Notes under the pieces: generated by a model
Databases searched by the model: none
What the model was told of the DNA's origin: nothing
Seen by the model: only the letters and a program-made list of their open reading frames with translations
Origin: Andeanibacterium sp036384795
Lineage (GTDB): Bacteria; Pseudomonadota; Alphaproteobacteria; Sphingomonadales; Sphingomonadaceae
Assembly (NCBI GenBank): GCA_036384795.1
Contig: DASVLP010000011.1
Span: forward strand, 1 to 5,827
Reading direction: 5' to 3'
Length of the DNA stretch: 5,827 nt
Shown: positions 1 through 5,827 of the stretch, in pieces
How positions within the stretch are numbered: the stretch's first letter is position 1
Layout of the letters: the number at the start of each line of letters is the position of its first letter
Program-made: the position numbers and the translations under genes

Positions 1-1230
1 CGGGCTGAACAGCACCACATCGCCGGGTTCCGCCGCGGCGATCGCCCGCGCAACCGCTTCGCTCAGCAGTTCGCAGCGTTCGACATGGGTTACGGAATCG
101 AGGATTTCGGCAAAGCGCGGCCCGGCCTCGCCGATGGTGTAGGCGGCAGCGACGTTGCCGAAGAATTGCTCGCATTCGCCGAGGCCGTCGCCCTTGGGCA
201 GCCCGCCCAGAATCCAGTGGAGGCGCTTCTCCGGAGCAGGCGGGAAGGCGGCGAGCGCGGGCGCGGTGGAGGCGGGGTTGGTCGCCTTGCTGTCGTTGAT
301 GAACAGCACTCCGCCGAAGGTGCCCAGGCGTTCCATCCGGTGCGGCAGGCCTCTGAAGCTGGCCAGCCCCGCCAGTATCTGGTCGCGCGAAAGGCCAAGT
401 TCCATCGCCAGTGCTGCCGCGATCGCCGCGTTCTGGAGGTTGTGCGGCCCCTGCAGCGACGGCCAGCCGGCCTGCTCGCCCACCCACTTGTCCGCCGCCA
501 TGCACACCGCCCGGCCATCCGTCCGCCGGGGAATTTCCCGGTCGCAGACAGCCCGGGTCGACTCGTCCTCGCAGCCGAACACCGCAAAGCGCTCGGGCCG
601 CTGCAAGGCGAACAGCCGCGCCTTGGACTCCGCATAGGCCTCGAACCCGGCGTAGCGATCGAGGTGGTCGGGAGTGATGTTGGTCAGCGCGGCCGCTTCG
701 CAATCGAGCGAAAAGGTCAGGTCGATCTGGTAGCTCGACAGTTCGAGCACATAGACTCCGCCTTCCGGCAGCGGCTTCTGCCCGAGGATCGGCAGGCCGA
801 TGTTGCCGCCCATCCGTGCCGGCACTCCCGCGCTCTCGAGCAAATGATGCACCAGCGCGGTGGTGGTCGACTTGCCATTGGTCCCGGTAATCCCGACCAC
901 CTTGTGCGGCGGAAGATCGGGCCGCGCCTGCGCGAACAGTTCGATATCGCCGATCAGGGGCACGCCTGCGCCTTTGGCACGCTCGGCGATCGGATGAACG
1001 TTGATCGGCACGCCGGGGGAAACCACCACCGCGTCGAAACCGCGAAGGTCGATTTCGAGCGGATCCGCCAGCTCGGCCCGGCCTTCCAGCACGGCGCGGG
1101 CATTGTCCTGCCGATCCCACGCAACCACCCGCGCCCCGCTCGCCAGCAGGCATTCCGCCGCGGCCAGACCCGAACGGGCGAGACCGAGGACGGCGTAAGT
1201 CTTGCCGGCGAAGTGGGGGGAGCGGATCAC
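1..1230 (-). CDS. murD: UDP-N-acetylmuramoyl-L-alanine--D-glutamate ligase MurD (partial, C-terminus cut off)
   Basis: Cytoplasmic Mur ligase that uses ATP to add D-glutamate to UDP-MurNAc-L-Ala. The frame is open for 410 codons and runs off the window edge without a stop. The N-terminal uridine-binding domain carries YAVLGLARSG (12-21). The ATP-binding central domain has the P-loop GITGTNGKST (113-122, K120), ELSSYQ (163-168), NITPDHLDRY (184-193, H189) and K203, the probable carbamylated lysine. GPHNLQN (261-267), LPHRME (295-300) and NDSKATN (312-318) follow, and match known E. coli MurD active-site positions. By comparison with the 438-residue E. coli enzyme about 30 C-terminal residues are missing, including the conserved PACAS...F segment that contacts substrate. 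The start is GTG at 1230-1228, overlapping the mraY TGA as GTGA; family similarity begins right after it. No good Shine-Dalgarno is visible, so coupling to mraY translation is inferred. Confidence 0.96.
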   Translation of the reverse strand, partial: MIRSPHFAGKTYAVLGLARSGLAAAECLLASGARVVAWDRQDNARAVLEGRAELADPLEIDLRGFDAVVVSPGVPINVHPIAERAKGAGVPLIGDIELFAQARPDLPPHKVVGITGTNGKSTTTALVHHLLESAGVPARMGGNIGLPILGQKPLPEGGVYVLELSSYQIDLTFSLDCEAAALTNITPDHLDRYAGFEAYAESKARLFALQRPERFAVFGCEDESTRAVCDREIPRRTDGRAVCMAADKWVGEQAGWPSLQGPHNLQNAAIAAALAMELGLSRDQILAGLASFRGLPHRMERLGTFGGVLFINDSKATNPASTAPALAAFPPAPEKRLHWILGGLPKGDGLGECEQFFGNVAAAYTIGEAGPRFAEILDSVTHVERCELLSEAVARAIAAAEPGDVVLFSP

Positions 1231-2297
1231 CTGAGCTTGAGCGTCGAGAGGCCCAGCAGCGCGAACACGATCGAGACGATCCAGAAGCGGATCACCACGG
1301 TCGATTCCGGCCAGCCGAGCTGTTCGAAATGGTGGTGGATCGGGGCCATGCGGAACACCCGCTTGCCGGTACGCTTGAAGAAGAACACCTGGATGATGAC
1401 CGAGGCGGTTTCGAGCACGAACAGCCCGCCGATGATCAGCAGCACGATCTCGTGATGGCTCGCGACCGCGGTCGCGCCCAGCGCCCCGCCGAGCGCGAGA
1501 CTGCCGGTATCGCCCATGAACACGGCTGCCGGCGGCGCGTTGAACCACAGGAAGGCGAGCCCCGCCCCCATGATCGCGGTGCAGAAGATCGCCAGCTCGC
1601 CCGCCCCCGGAACATGCGGAATGCCCAGGTAATGCGCATAGTCGACGCGGCCCGCGAGATAGCAGATGATCGCGAAGGTGCCCGCGGCGATGATCACCGG
1701 CATGGTCGCGAGCCCGTCGAGCCCGTCGGTCAGGTTCACCGCATTGCCGAAGCCGACGATCACGGTGGCGGCGAACACATAGTAGAAATAGCCCAGCGGG
1801 ATCGCGCGGTTGAACAGGAACGGCACGTAAAGGTTGGTGCTGACCTGGCTGACGATGATCCACGCGGCGATGCCCGCGACGACGAACTCCGCAAGCAGCC
1901 TGATCTTGCCCGACACGCCCTTGTGGCTGCGCTTGGTGACTTTGTCGTAATCGTCGAGGAAGCCGATCAGCCCGAACCCGATCGTCACCGCAAGGCACGC
2001 CCACACGAACGGGTTGGTCAGGTCCATCCACAGCAGCATCGAGGCGACCAGCGAGGTCAGGATCATCAGCCCGCCCATGGTAGGCGTACCGGTCTTGGCG
2101 AGATGGGTTTGCGGACCGTCGGTGCGGATGGGCTGGCCCTTGCCCTGGCGCACGCGCAGCATCGCAATGAACCTGGGCCCGATCACCAGGCCGATCAGCA
2201 GCGCGGTCATCAGCACTGCGCCGGCGCGGAAGGTCTGATAGCGCACCAGATTGGCCGGACCCGCGAAGTTCAGCCATTGCGCGACGAGATAGAGCAT
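1227..2297 (-). CDS. mraY: Phospho-N-acetylmuramoyl-pentapeptide-transferase MraY (translocase I)
   Basis: Integral inner-membrane enzyme that transfers phospho-MurNAc-pentapeptide from the UDP precursor to undecaprenyl phosphate, making lipid I. The protein is 356 residues, essentially the usual length (about 360 in E. coli). About ten hydrophobic membrane segments can be seen, for example near 25-45, 73-90, 97-113, 132-150, 168-188, 198-214, 233-251, 284-302 and 335-350. Family signatures are complete: GPQTHLAKTGTPTMGG (61-76), the catalytic/Mg-binding DDYDK (115-119, D115 and D116), GNAVNLTDGLDGLA (184-197), FNAPPAAVFMGDTGS (252-266, with catalytic D263) and the histidine cluster APIHHHFE (318-325). 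The ATG directly abuts the murF stop codon (TGAATG) and has a strong ribosome-binding site inside the murF 3' end. The TGA stop lies within the murD start. Confidence 0.98.
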   Translation of the reverse strand: MLYLVAQWLNFAGPANLVRYQTFRAGAVLMTALLIGLVIGPRFIAMLRVRQGKGQPIRTDGPQTHLAKTGTPTMGGLMILTSLVASMLLWMDLTNPFVWACLAVTIGFGLIGFLDDYDKVTKRSHKGVSGKIRLLAEFVVAGIAAWIIVSQVSTNLYVPFLFNRAIPLGYFYYVFAATVIVGFGNAVNLTDGLDGLATMPVIIAAGTFAIICYLAGRVDYAHYLGIPHVPGAGELAIFCTAIMGAGLAFLWFNAPPAAVFMGDTGSLALGGALGATAVASHHEIVLLIIGGLFVLETASVIIQVFFFKRTGKRVFRMAPIHHHFEQLGWPESTVVIRFWIVSIVFALLGLSTLKLR

Positions 2298-3770
2298 TCA
2301 GCCTTCCTTGTGGCCCGCCCCGCGCCCCACGAAATGGGCGACGAGCCGGGCAAGCCCCACCGAGTTCGAGCCCTTCACCAGCACCGCGTCGCCGCCTTCG
2401 AGGCCGTAATCCTCGAGCGCGGCGATCGCATCGGCGGGATTATCGCAATGGGCGAAGCGAATCGGCTTGCCAAGCGCCTCGGCCGCAACCTTCCCCAGCT
2501 CATCCGCCAGCGGCTGCATTTCGCCGCCCACCAGCACGGCATAGTCGACGTTCGCCGCATAAAGCGGTTCGACCAGCGCGGCGTGGAAGCGCGGGCCGAA
2601 ATCGCCCAGTTCCTTCATGCTGCCCAGCACCGCGATCCGGCGCGTCGCCGGCGTCTGGCCGAGCTGCGCCAGCGTCGCGCGCATCGAAGCGGGGTTGGCG
2701 TTGTAGCTTTCGTCGATCAGCGTCGCCTGGCCGCCGCGCACCGAAATCCTGTGGCGCGCCCCACGGCCCTTGAGGCTGCCCATCTCGGCGAGCGCGAGGC
2801 CGGCCGCGCCGAGGTCGGCGCCGAGCGCGCGCACCGCCGCGATCACGGCGAGCGAGTTCGATACCCAGTGCTCGCCCGGCTCGGCAACCGAATAGCAGAT
2901 GCGCCGATCGCCAAGATCCGCGGTCACCAGCGAGCCGCCGTTGGCCTGCTGCACCGCATCGAGCAGCCGGACCTGCGCGTGCGCCGCCTTGCCGAACGCG
3001 GCCACTTCGGCGCCCTCCGCCAGCGCCGCCTCGCGCAGCCGCTCGTAATGCGGGCTGTCGGCGGGGATCACCGCGGTGCCGCCCGGCTGGAGCCCGAGGA
3101 ATATCTCGGCCTTGGCCGCGGCGATCGCTTCCTCGCTGCCGAGCATCTCGATGTGCGCCGGGGCGATCGCGGTGATCACCGCGACGTGCGGGCGCACCTG
3201 GCGGGTCAGCGCGGCGATCTCGCCTGCGTGGTTCATGCCCATCTCGAACACGCCGTATTTCGCCCGCGCGCTCATCCGCGCGAGGCTGAGCGGCACGCCG
3301 ACATGGTTGTTGTAGCTCCTCACCGAACGGTGTGCGGCGCCCCGGCTTGCGCGATCGAGCGCGGCAAACAGCGCCTCCTTGACGCCGGTCTTGCCGACCG
3401 AGCCGGTGACCCCGACCACTTTCGCGTCGGCCCGGTCGCGCGCGGCCATGCCGAGCCGTTGCAATGCAGCGGTGGTATCCTGCACCAGCACGTGCGGCTG
3501 CGCGATCGGCCGGTCGACCACCGCCGCGGCCGCGCCGTTGGCGAACGCCTTGTCGAGATAGGCATGCCCGTGGCTGGTTTCGCCTTTCAGCGCGAAGAAC
3601 AGGTCGCCCTCGACGACATCGCGGGAATCGATCTCGACCCCGGCGGCCTGGAACGCGCAGCTCGCCCGTCCGCCGGTGGCGGCGGCGACCGCTGCCGCGT
3701 CCCACAGCGCGAGCGGCAGCTCGTCCGAAGGCTGGACCAGCCACGAGAGGATCTTCGGCAAGGCACCCAT
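2298..3770 (-). CDS. murF: UDP-N-acetylmuramoyl-tripeptide--D-alanyl-D-alanine ligase MurF
   Basis: Cytoplasmic Mur ligase that adds D-Ala-D-Ala to UDP-MurNAc-tripeptide, the last soluble precursor step. Of 490 residues, the N-terminal domain shows DSRDVVEGDLFFALKGE (48-64), typical of MurF substrate binding. The P-loop is GVTGSVGKTGVKE (120-132, K127/T128). NNHVGVPL (154-161), EMGMNHAGEI (176-185) and AIAPAHIEMLGS (201-212) follow, and K220 is the likely carbamylated lysine. HWVSNS (301-306), DESYNANPASM (353-363), LGSMKELG (382-389) and KGSNSVGL (466-473) complete the central and C-terminal domains. The DSR motif sits somewhat further from the start than in E. coli, so there is a modest N-terminal extension of unknown role. 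I chose the ATG at 3770-3768, which overlaps the murE TGA by one base (TGATG); a TTG one codon upstream also lies in frame but is a less likely start. Confidence 0.97.
   Translation of the reverse strand: MGALPKILSWLVQPSDELPLALWDAAAVAAATGGRASCAFQAAGVEIDSRDVVEGDLFFALKGETSHGHAYLDKAFANGAAAAVVDRPIAQPHVLVQDTTAALQRLGMAARDRADAKVVGVTGSVGKTGVKEALFAALDRASRGAAHRSVRSYNNHVGVPLSLARMSARAKYGVFEMGMNHAGEIAALTRQVRPHVAVITAIAPAHIEMLGSEEAIAAAKAEIFLGLQPGGTAVIPADSPHYERLREAALAEGAEVAAFGKAAHAQVRLLDAVQQANGGSLVTADLGDRRICYSVAEPGEHWVSNSLAVIAAVRALGADLGAAGLALAEMGSLKGRGARHRISVRGGQATLIDESYNANPASMRATLAQLGQTPATRRIAVLGSMKELGDFGPRFHAALVEPLYAANVDYAVLVGGEMQPLADELGKVAAEALGKPIRFAHCDNPADAIAALEDYGLEGGDAVLVKGSNSVGLARLVAHFVGRGAGHKEG
2302..2309 (-). 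promoter_or_regulatory. Ribosome-binding site of mraY
   Basis: The minus strand reads AAGGAAGG four bases before the mraY ATG; its AAGGA part is seven bases away. This is a strong match to the anti-Shine-Dalgarno sequence. It lies within the last codons of murF (encoding ...HKEG), so mraY has its own initiation signal although it abuts the murF stop. It is the clearest ribosome-binding site in the window. Confidence 0.7.
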
Positions 3771-5248
3771 CAAGCGTCACTCCCAGACTTTCTCGCCCGC
3801 GGCCCGGCGCATTCGCGCGCCACGCTCACATCGTCGAACGGCAGAACCCGCATTTCGTCTCCGGCGCCGACGATCTGGCCCTGCTCGTGGCCCTTGCCGG
3901 CGATCAGCACGATGTCGTCCCTGCCCGCTTCGGCGATCGCCGCGGCGATGGCTTCGCGCCGGTCGCCGATCTCGCGCGCGCCGGACGCGCCTTCGAGCAC
4001 CATGCGCCGGATCGCCGCGGGATCTTCGCCGCGCGGGTTGTCATCGGTGACGATCACCACATCGGATTGCGCGCTCGCGACTTCGCCCATCGGCTTGCGC
4101 TTGCCCTGGTCGCGGTCCCCGCCCGCGCCGAACACCGTGATCAGGCGGCCTTTGAGATGCGGGCGCAGCGCCGCGATCGCCGCGGCCAGCGCGTCGGGGG
4201 TATGCGCGTAGTCGACATAGACCGGCGCGCCCGCCGCGGTGATCGCCGCGCGCTCGAGCCGCCCGCGCACCGGCTGAAGCCGGGAGAGCGCGTTGAAGGT
4301 CAGCCTGGGATCGCCGCCGGTGGCGATCACCAGCGCCGCCGCGACGAGCGCGTTCGCGGCCTGGTATTCGCCGATCAGCGGCAGGGTGACGTCGTGGCGC
4401 TCGCCTTCGTATTCGATGGCCAGGCCTTGCCCAAGCTGGCCGGGATAGCGGGAGAGCAGGCGGATGCCGTCCGCCTCCGGTCCGACCGTCAGCAGGCGCA
4501 CCCCCCGCCGACGGGCGTGTTCGCAGGCCTTGTGCGCCCAGTCGCCGCCGAGCCAGACCACCGCCGTGCCGTCGCCGTCGACGACTTCATCGAACAGCCG
4601 CATCTTCGCGGCGAAGTAGTCGTCCATCGTCGCATGGTAATCGAGATGGTCGCGCGACAGGTTGGTGAACGCACCCGCGGCCACCGGCACGCCTTCGTTG
4701 CGATATTGCGAAAGGCCGTGGCTCGATGCTTCGTAGGCGACGTGGGTCACCCCTTCGCGGGCGAGCCCGGTCATGTTCGAGAGGAAAGTCACGATGTCGG
4801 GCGAAGTGAGCCCGGTGGAAACGCTCTCGTCCGGCGTCGTCACGCCCAACGTGCCGATCGAAGCCGCGCGCTCACCGGCCATTCGCCAGAGCTGACGGGT
4901 CATCTCGACGGTCGAGGTCTTGCCGTTGGTGCCGGTCACCGCGACGATGGTTTGCGGCACCGGGCGGAAGAACTGCGCGGCGAGGCGCGCGAAAGCGCGG
5001 CGCGGCACCGCGTCGGAGACGTGCGCCGCGCCGTCGACTTGCGCCTCCGGCCGCGCGACCACCGCGATCGCACCGGCGGCGACGGCGGCCGGAATGAAAT
5101 CCTCGCCGTTGACCCGGGCGCCCGCGAACGCGCCGAACACCGTGCCGGGGGCGACCTTGCGATGATCGATTGCGAACCCGGTCACCGTCTCGTTTTCGCC
5201 CGTATCGACCGTGAGCCCCGCCGCCCGGGCCAGCTGCCCAAGCTTCAT
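3770..5248 (-). CDS. murE: UDP-N-acetylmuramoyl-L-alanyl-D-glutamate--2,6-diaminopimelate ligase MurE
   Basis: Cytoplasmic Mur ligase that adds the third stem residue to UDP-MurNAc-L-Ala-D-Glu. The 492-residue protein is of normal length. Motifs in order: P-loop VTGTNGKTST (104-113), EASSHGL (173-179), TNLSRDHLDYH (195-205), K215 in AAKMRLF (the likely carbamylated lysine), PVRGRLE (326-332), VDYAHTPDAL (345-354), GAGGDRDQGKRKPMG (374-388), DNPRGEDP (403-410) and GKGHEQGQ (451-458). DNPR is the established signature for meso-diaminopimelate rather than L-lysine as substrate, in line with a Gram-negative cell wall. The open frame continues 94 codons upstream into ftsI, but family similarity begins only at MKLGQLARAAG. 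I therefore chose the ATG at 5248-5246, which overlaps the ftsI TGA as ATGA. The ribosome-binding site is weak. The 3' end overlaps murF by one base. Confidence 0.97.
   Translation of the reverse strand: MKLGQLARAAGLTVDTGENETVTGFAIDHRKVAPGTVFGAFAGARVNGEDFIPAAVAAGAIAVVARPEAQVDGAAHVSDAVPRRAFARLAAQFFRPVPQTIVAVTGTNGKTSTVEMTRQLWRMAGERAASIGTLGVTTPDESVSTGLTSPDIVTFLSNMTGLAREGVTHVAYEASSHGLSQYRNEGVPVAAGAFTNLSRDHLDYHATMDDYFAAKMRLFDEVVDGDGTAVVWLGGDWAHKACEHARRRGVRLLTVGPEADGIRLLSRYPGQLGQGLAIEYEGERHDVTLPLIGEYQAANALVAAALVIATGGDPRLTFNALSRLQPVRGRLERAAITAAGAPVYVDYAHTPDALAAAIAALRPHLKGRLITVFGAGGDRDQGKRKPMGEVASAQSDVVIVTDDNPRGEDPAAIRRMVLEGASGAREIGDRREAIAAAIAEAGRDDIVLIAGKGHEQGQIVGAGDEMRVLPFDDVSVARECAGPRARKSGSDA
3780..3784 (-). 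promoter_or_regulatory. Probable ribosome-binding site of murF
   Basis: The minus strand reads GGGAG nine bases before the ATG at 3770, inside the final codons of murE. It is a moderate Shine-Dalgarno match. The spacing is good for the ATG and slightly short for the in-frame TTG one codon upstream, which weakly favours the ATG. Confidence 0.4.
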
Positions 5249-5827
5249 CGAGCGCCGCCCGGGGTCTTCTCGGCGGCCTCGGCATCCTTTTCGACCAGCG
5301 GCCGCAGCTCGGAGATGTCGATGTCGCGGCTGGCATCGGGCATCACTCCCAGCATCGGGCCGATCCGCGGGATCAGCCGGCCCACGATCGGCACCGCGTT
5401 CCACGCCGCGGTGCGCTGGAACGAGCTCGCCGCGGTGGCCTGCGGCTGGTCGAGCATCGCCACCACCACATAGCGCGGATGGTCCATCGGGAACGCGGCG
5501 GCGAACGTCGAGATCACCTGGTGCCGGCAATAGCCGCCGTCGCAGGCCTTCTCCGCGCTGCCGGTCTTGCCCCCCACCCGGAAGCCCGGCGCGTCCGCCT
5601 TGCGGCCGGTTCCGTAGAGCGCGATCATCCGCAGCAACTGGTTCATCCTTGCGCTGGTGCTCGCCTTGAACACGCGGTGTCCGGCGGGGACCTGGTTCGG
5701 GCCGAGCTTGAGCAGGGTCGCCGGGCGCCAGATCCCCCCGTTGACCAGCGCGGCATAGGCGTTGGCGAGATGCAGCGGGGTGACGGCGATCCCGTGGCCG
5801 AACCCGATCGTCATCGTCCTGAGGCGC
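5245..5827 (-). CDS. ftsI: Peptidoglycan D,D-transpeptidase FtsI / PBP3 (partial, C-terminal part only)
   Basis: C-terminal part of the class B penicillin-binding protein that cross-links septal peptidoglycan in the periplasm, anchored in the inner membrane and working with FtsW in the divisome. About 193 residues are in the window; the N-terminus, membrane anchor, active-site SxxK and SxN motifs lie beyond position 5827. The visible part carries the conserved TIGFGHGIAVTPLHLANAYA block, with NGG shortly after it. The third transpeptidase motif KTG, in GGKTGSAEK, is encoded at 5568-5560. The ISTFAAAFPMDHPRYVVVAMLD core strand region follows. About 104 residues come after KTG, close to the family pattern. 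Two cysteines in ACDGGYCRH directly follow the KTG strand and look unusual. The TGA stop at 5247-5245 overlaps the murE ATG. Identity as FtsI rather than another class B PBP rests on the motifs together with its place just before murE. Confidence 0.94.
   Translation of the reverse strand, partial: RLRTMTIGFGHGIAVTPLHLANAYAALVNGGIWRPATLLKLGPNQVPAGHRVFKASTSARMNQLLRMIALYGTGRKADAPGFRVGGKTGSAEKACDGGYCRHQVISTFAAAFPMDHPRYVVVAMLDQPQATAASSFQRTAAWNAVPIVGRLIPRIGPMLGVMPDASRDIDISELRPLVEKDAEAAEKTPGGAR

Noticed and set aside
85..1455. A 456-codon plus-strand open frame opposite murD
   Set aside because: It is codon-aligned antisense to murD, whose motifs are complete and in order on the minus strand. The same explanation of rare sense codons applies.
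2500..3780. A 426-codon minus-strand frame overlapping murF
   Set aside because: It is a +1/-1 frame of the real murF gene, with an Arg/Gly-rich translation typical of GC-rich alternative frames and no conserved motif.
1329..4211. A 960-codon plus-strand open frame across mraY, murF and part of murE
   Set aside because: It is in exact codon register with mraY and murF on the other strand. In that register an antisense stop arises only where the sense gene uses TTA, CTA or TCA codons, which are very rare in GC-rich genes. The translation is low-complexity, rich in Arg, His, Ala and Asp, and has no recognisable domain. It is a shadow frame.
4872..5336. A 154-codon minus-strand frame across the ftsI/murE junction
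   Set aside because: It overlaps two well-supported genes in another frame and is dominated by Arg, Gly and Ala. No independent support.
3464..5473. A 669-codon plus-strand open frame opposite murE
   Set aside because: It is codon-aligned with murE on the minus strand, and lack of TTA/CTA/TCA codons in murE explains its length. Its protein is Arg/Ala/Pro-rich with no domain, and it has no operon context on the plus strand.
1..5827. Possible promoters, terminators, RNA genes, repeats, mobile elements or a CRISPR array
   Set aside because: Every base belongs to a conserved coding gene, and I saw no hairpin followed by a T-run at any gene end, no regularly spaced repeats and no transposase or integrase. 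Recurrent GC-rich words such as GCCGCGGCG reflect Ala/Arg/Gly codons, not structured repeats.

Overview
The window is a GC-rich stretch of the division and cell wall (dcw) cluster of a proteobacterium. It is almost certainly an alphaproteobacterium, and most likely a sphingomonad (Sphingomonas/Novosphingobium/Erythrobacter group). The lineage call is inferred from the style of the proteins, for example the MurD start 'SPHFAGKTYAVLGLARSG', the FtsI segment 'TIGFGHGIAVTPLHLA' and the MurF segment 'HWVSNSLAVIAA'. No rRNA or other marker gene is present to confirm it.

All genes lie on the minus strand, so transcription runs from high to low coordinates. In that order they are: the C-terminal third of ftsI (5827-5245, start beyond the window), complete murE (5248-3770), complete murF (3770-2298), complete mraY (2297-1227), and murD (1230-1, C-terminus cut by the window edge). 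There is no intergenic DNA. The four junctions are a 4-base ATGA overlap (ftsI/murE), a 1-base TGATG overlap (murE/murF), a direct TGA-ATG abutment (murF/mraY) and a 4-base GTGA overlap (mraY/murD). I see no promoter, terminator, RNA gene, repeat, mobile element or CRISPR. The genes appear to be one translationally coupled segment of a longer operon, with ftsW and murG expected next beyond position 1.

The genes act in one pathway. MurD adds D-Glu to UDP-MurNAc-L-Ala, MurE adds meso-diaminopimelate, and MurF adds D-Ala-D-Ala. MraY then transfers the finished phospho-MurNAc-pentapeptide to undecaprenyl phosphate to make lipid I. FtsI cross-links the exported peptidoglycan at the division septum. 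Gene order does not follow reaction order, which is normal for dcw clusters.

I found no previously undescribed system here. The very long plus-strand open frames (up to 960 codons) are explained as codon-aligned antisense shadows of the real genes. The points worth a second look are small: a two-cysteine pair just after the FtsI KTG motif, a GTG start for murD without a visible ribosome-binding site, and start-site ambiguities in murE and murF.
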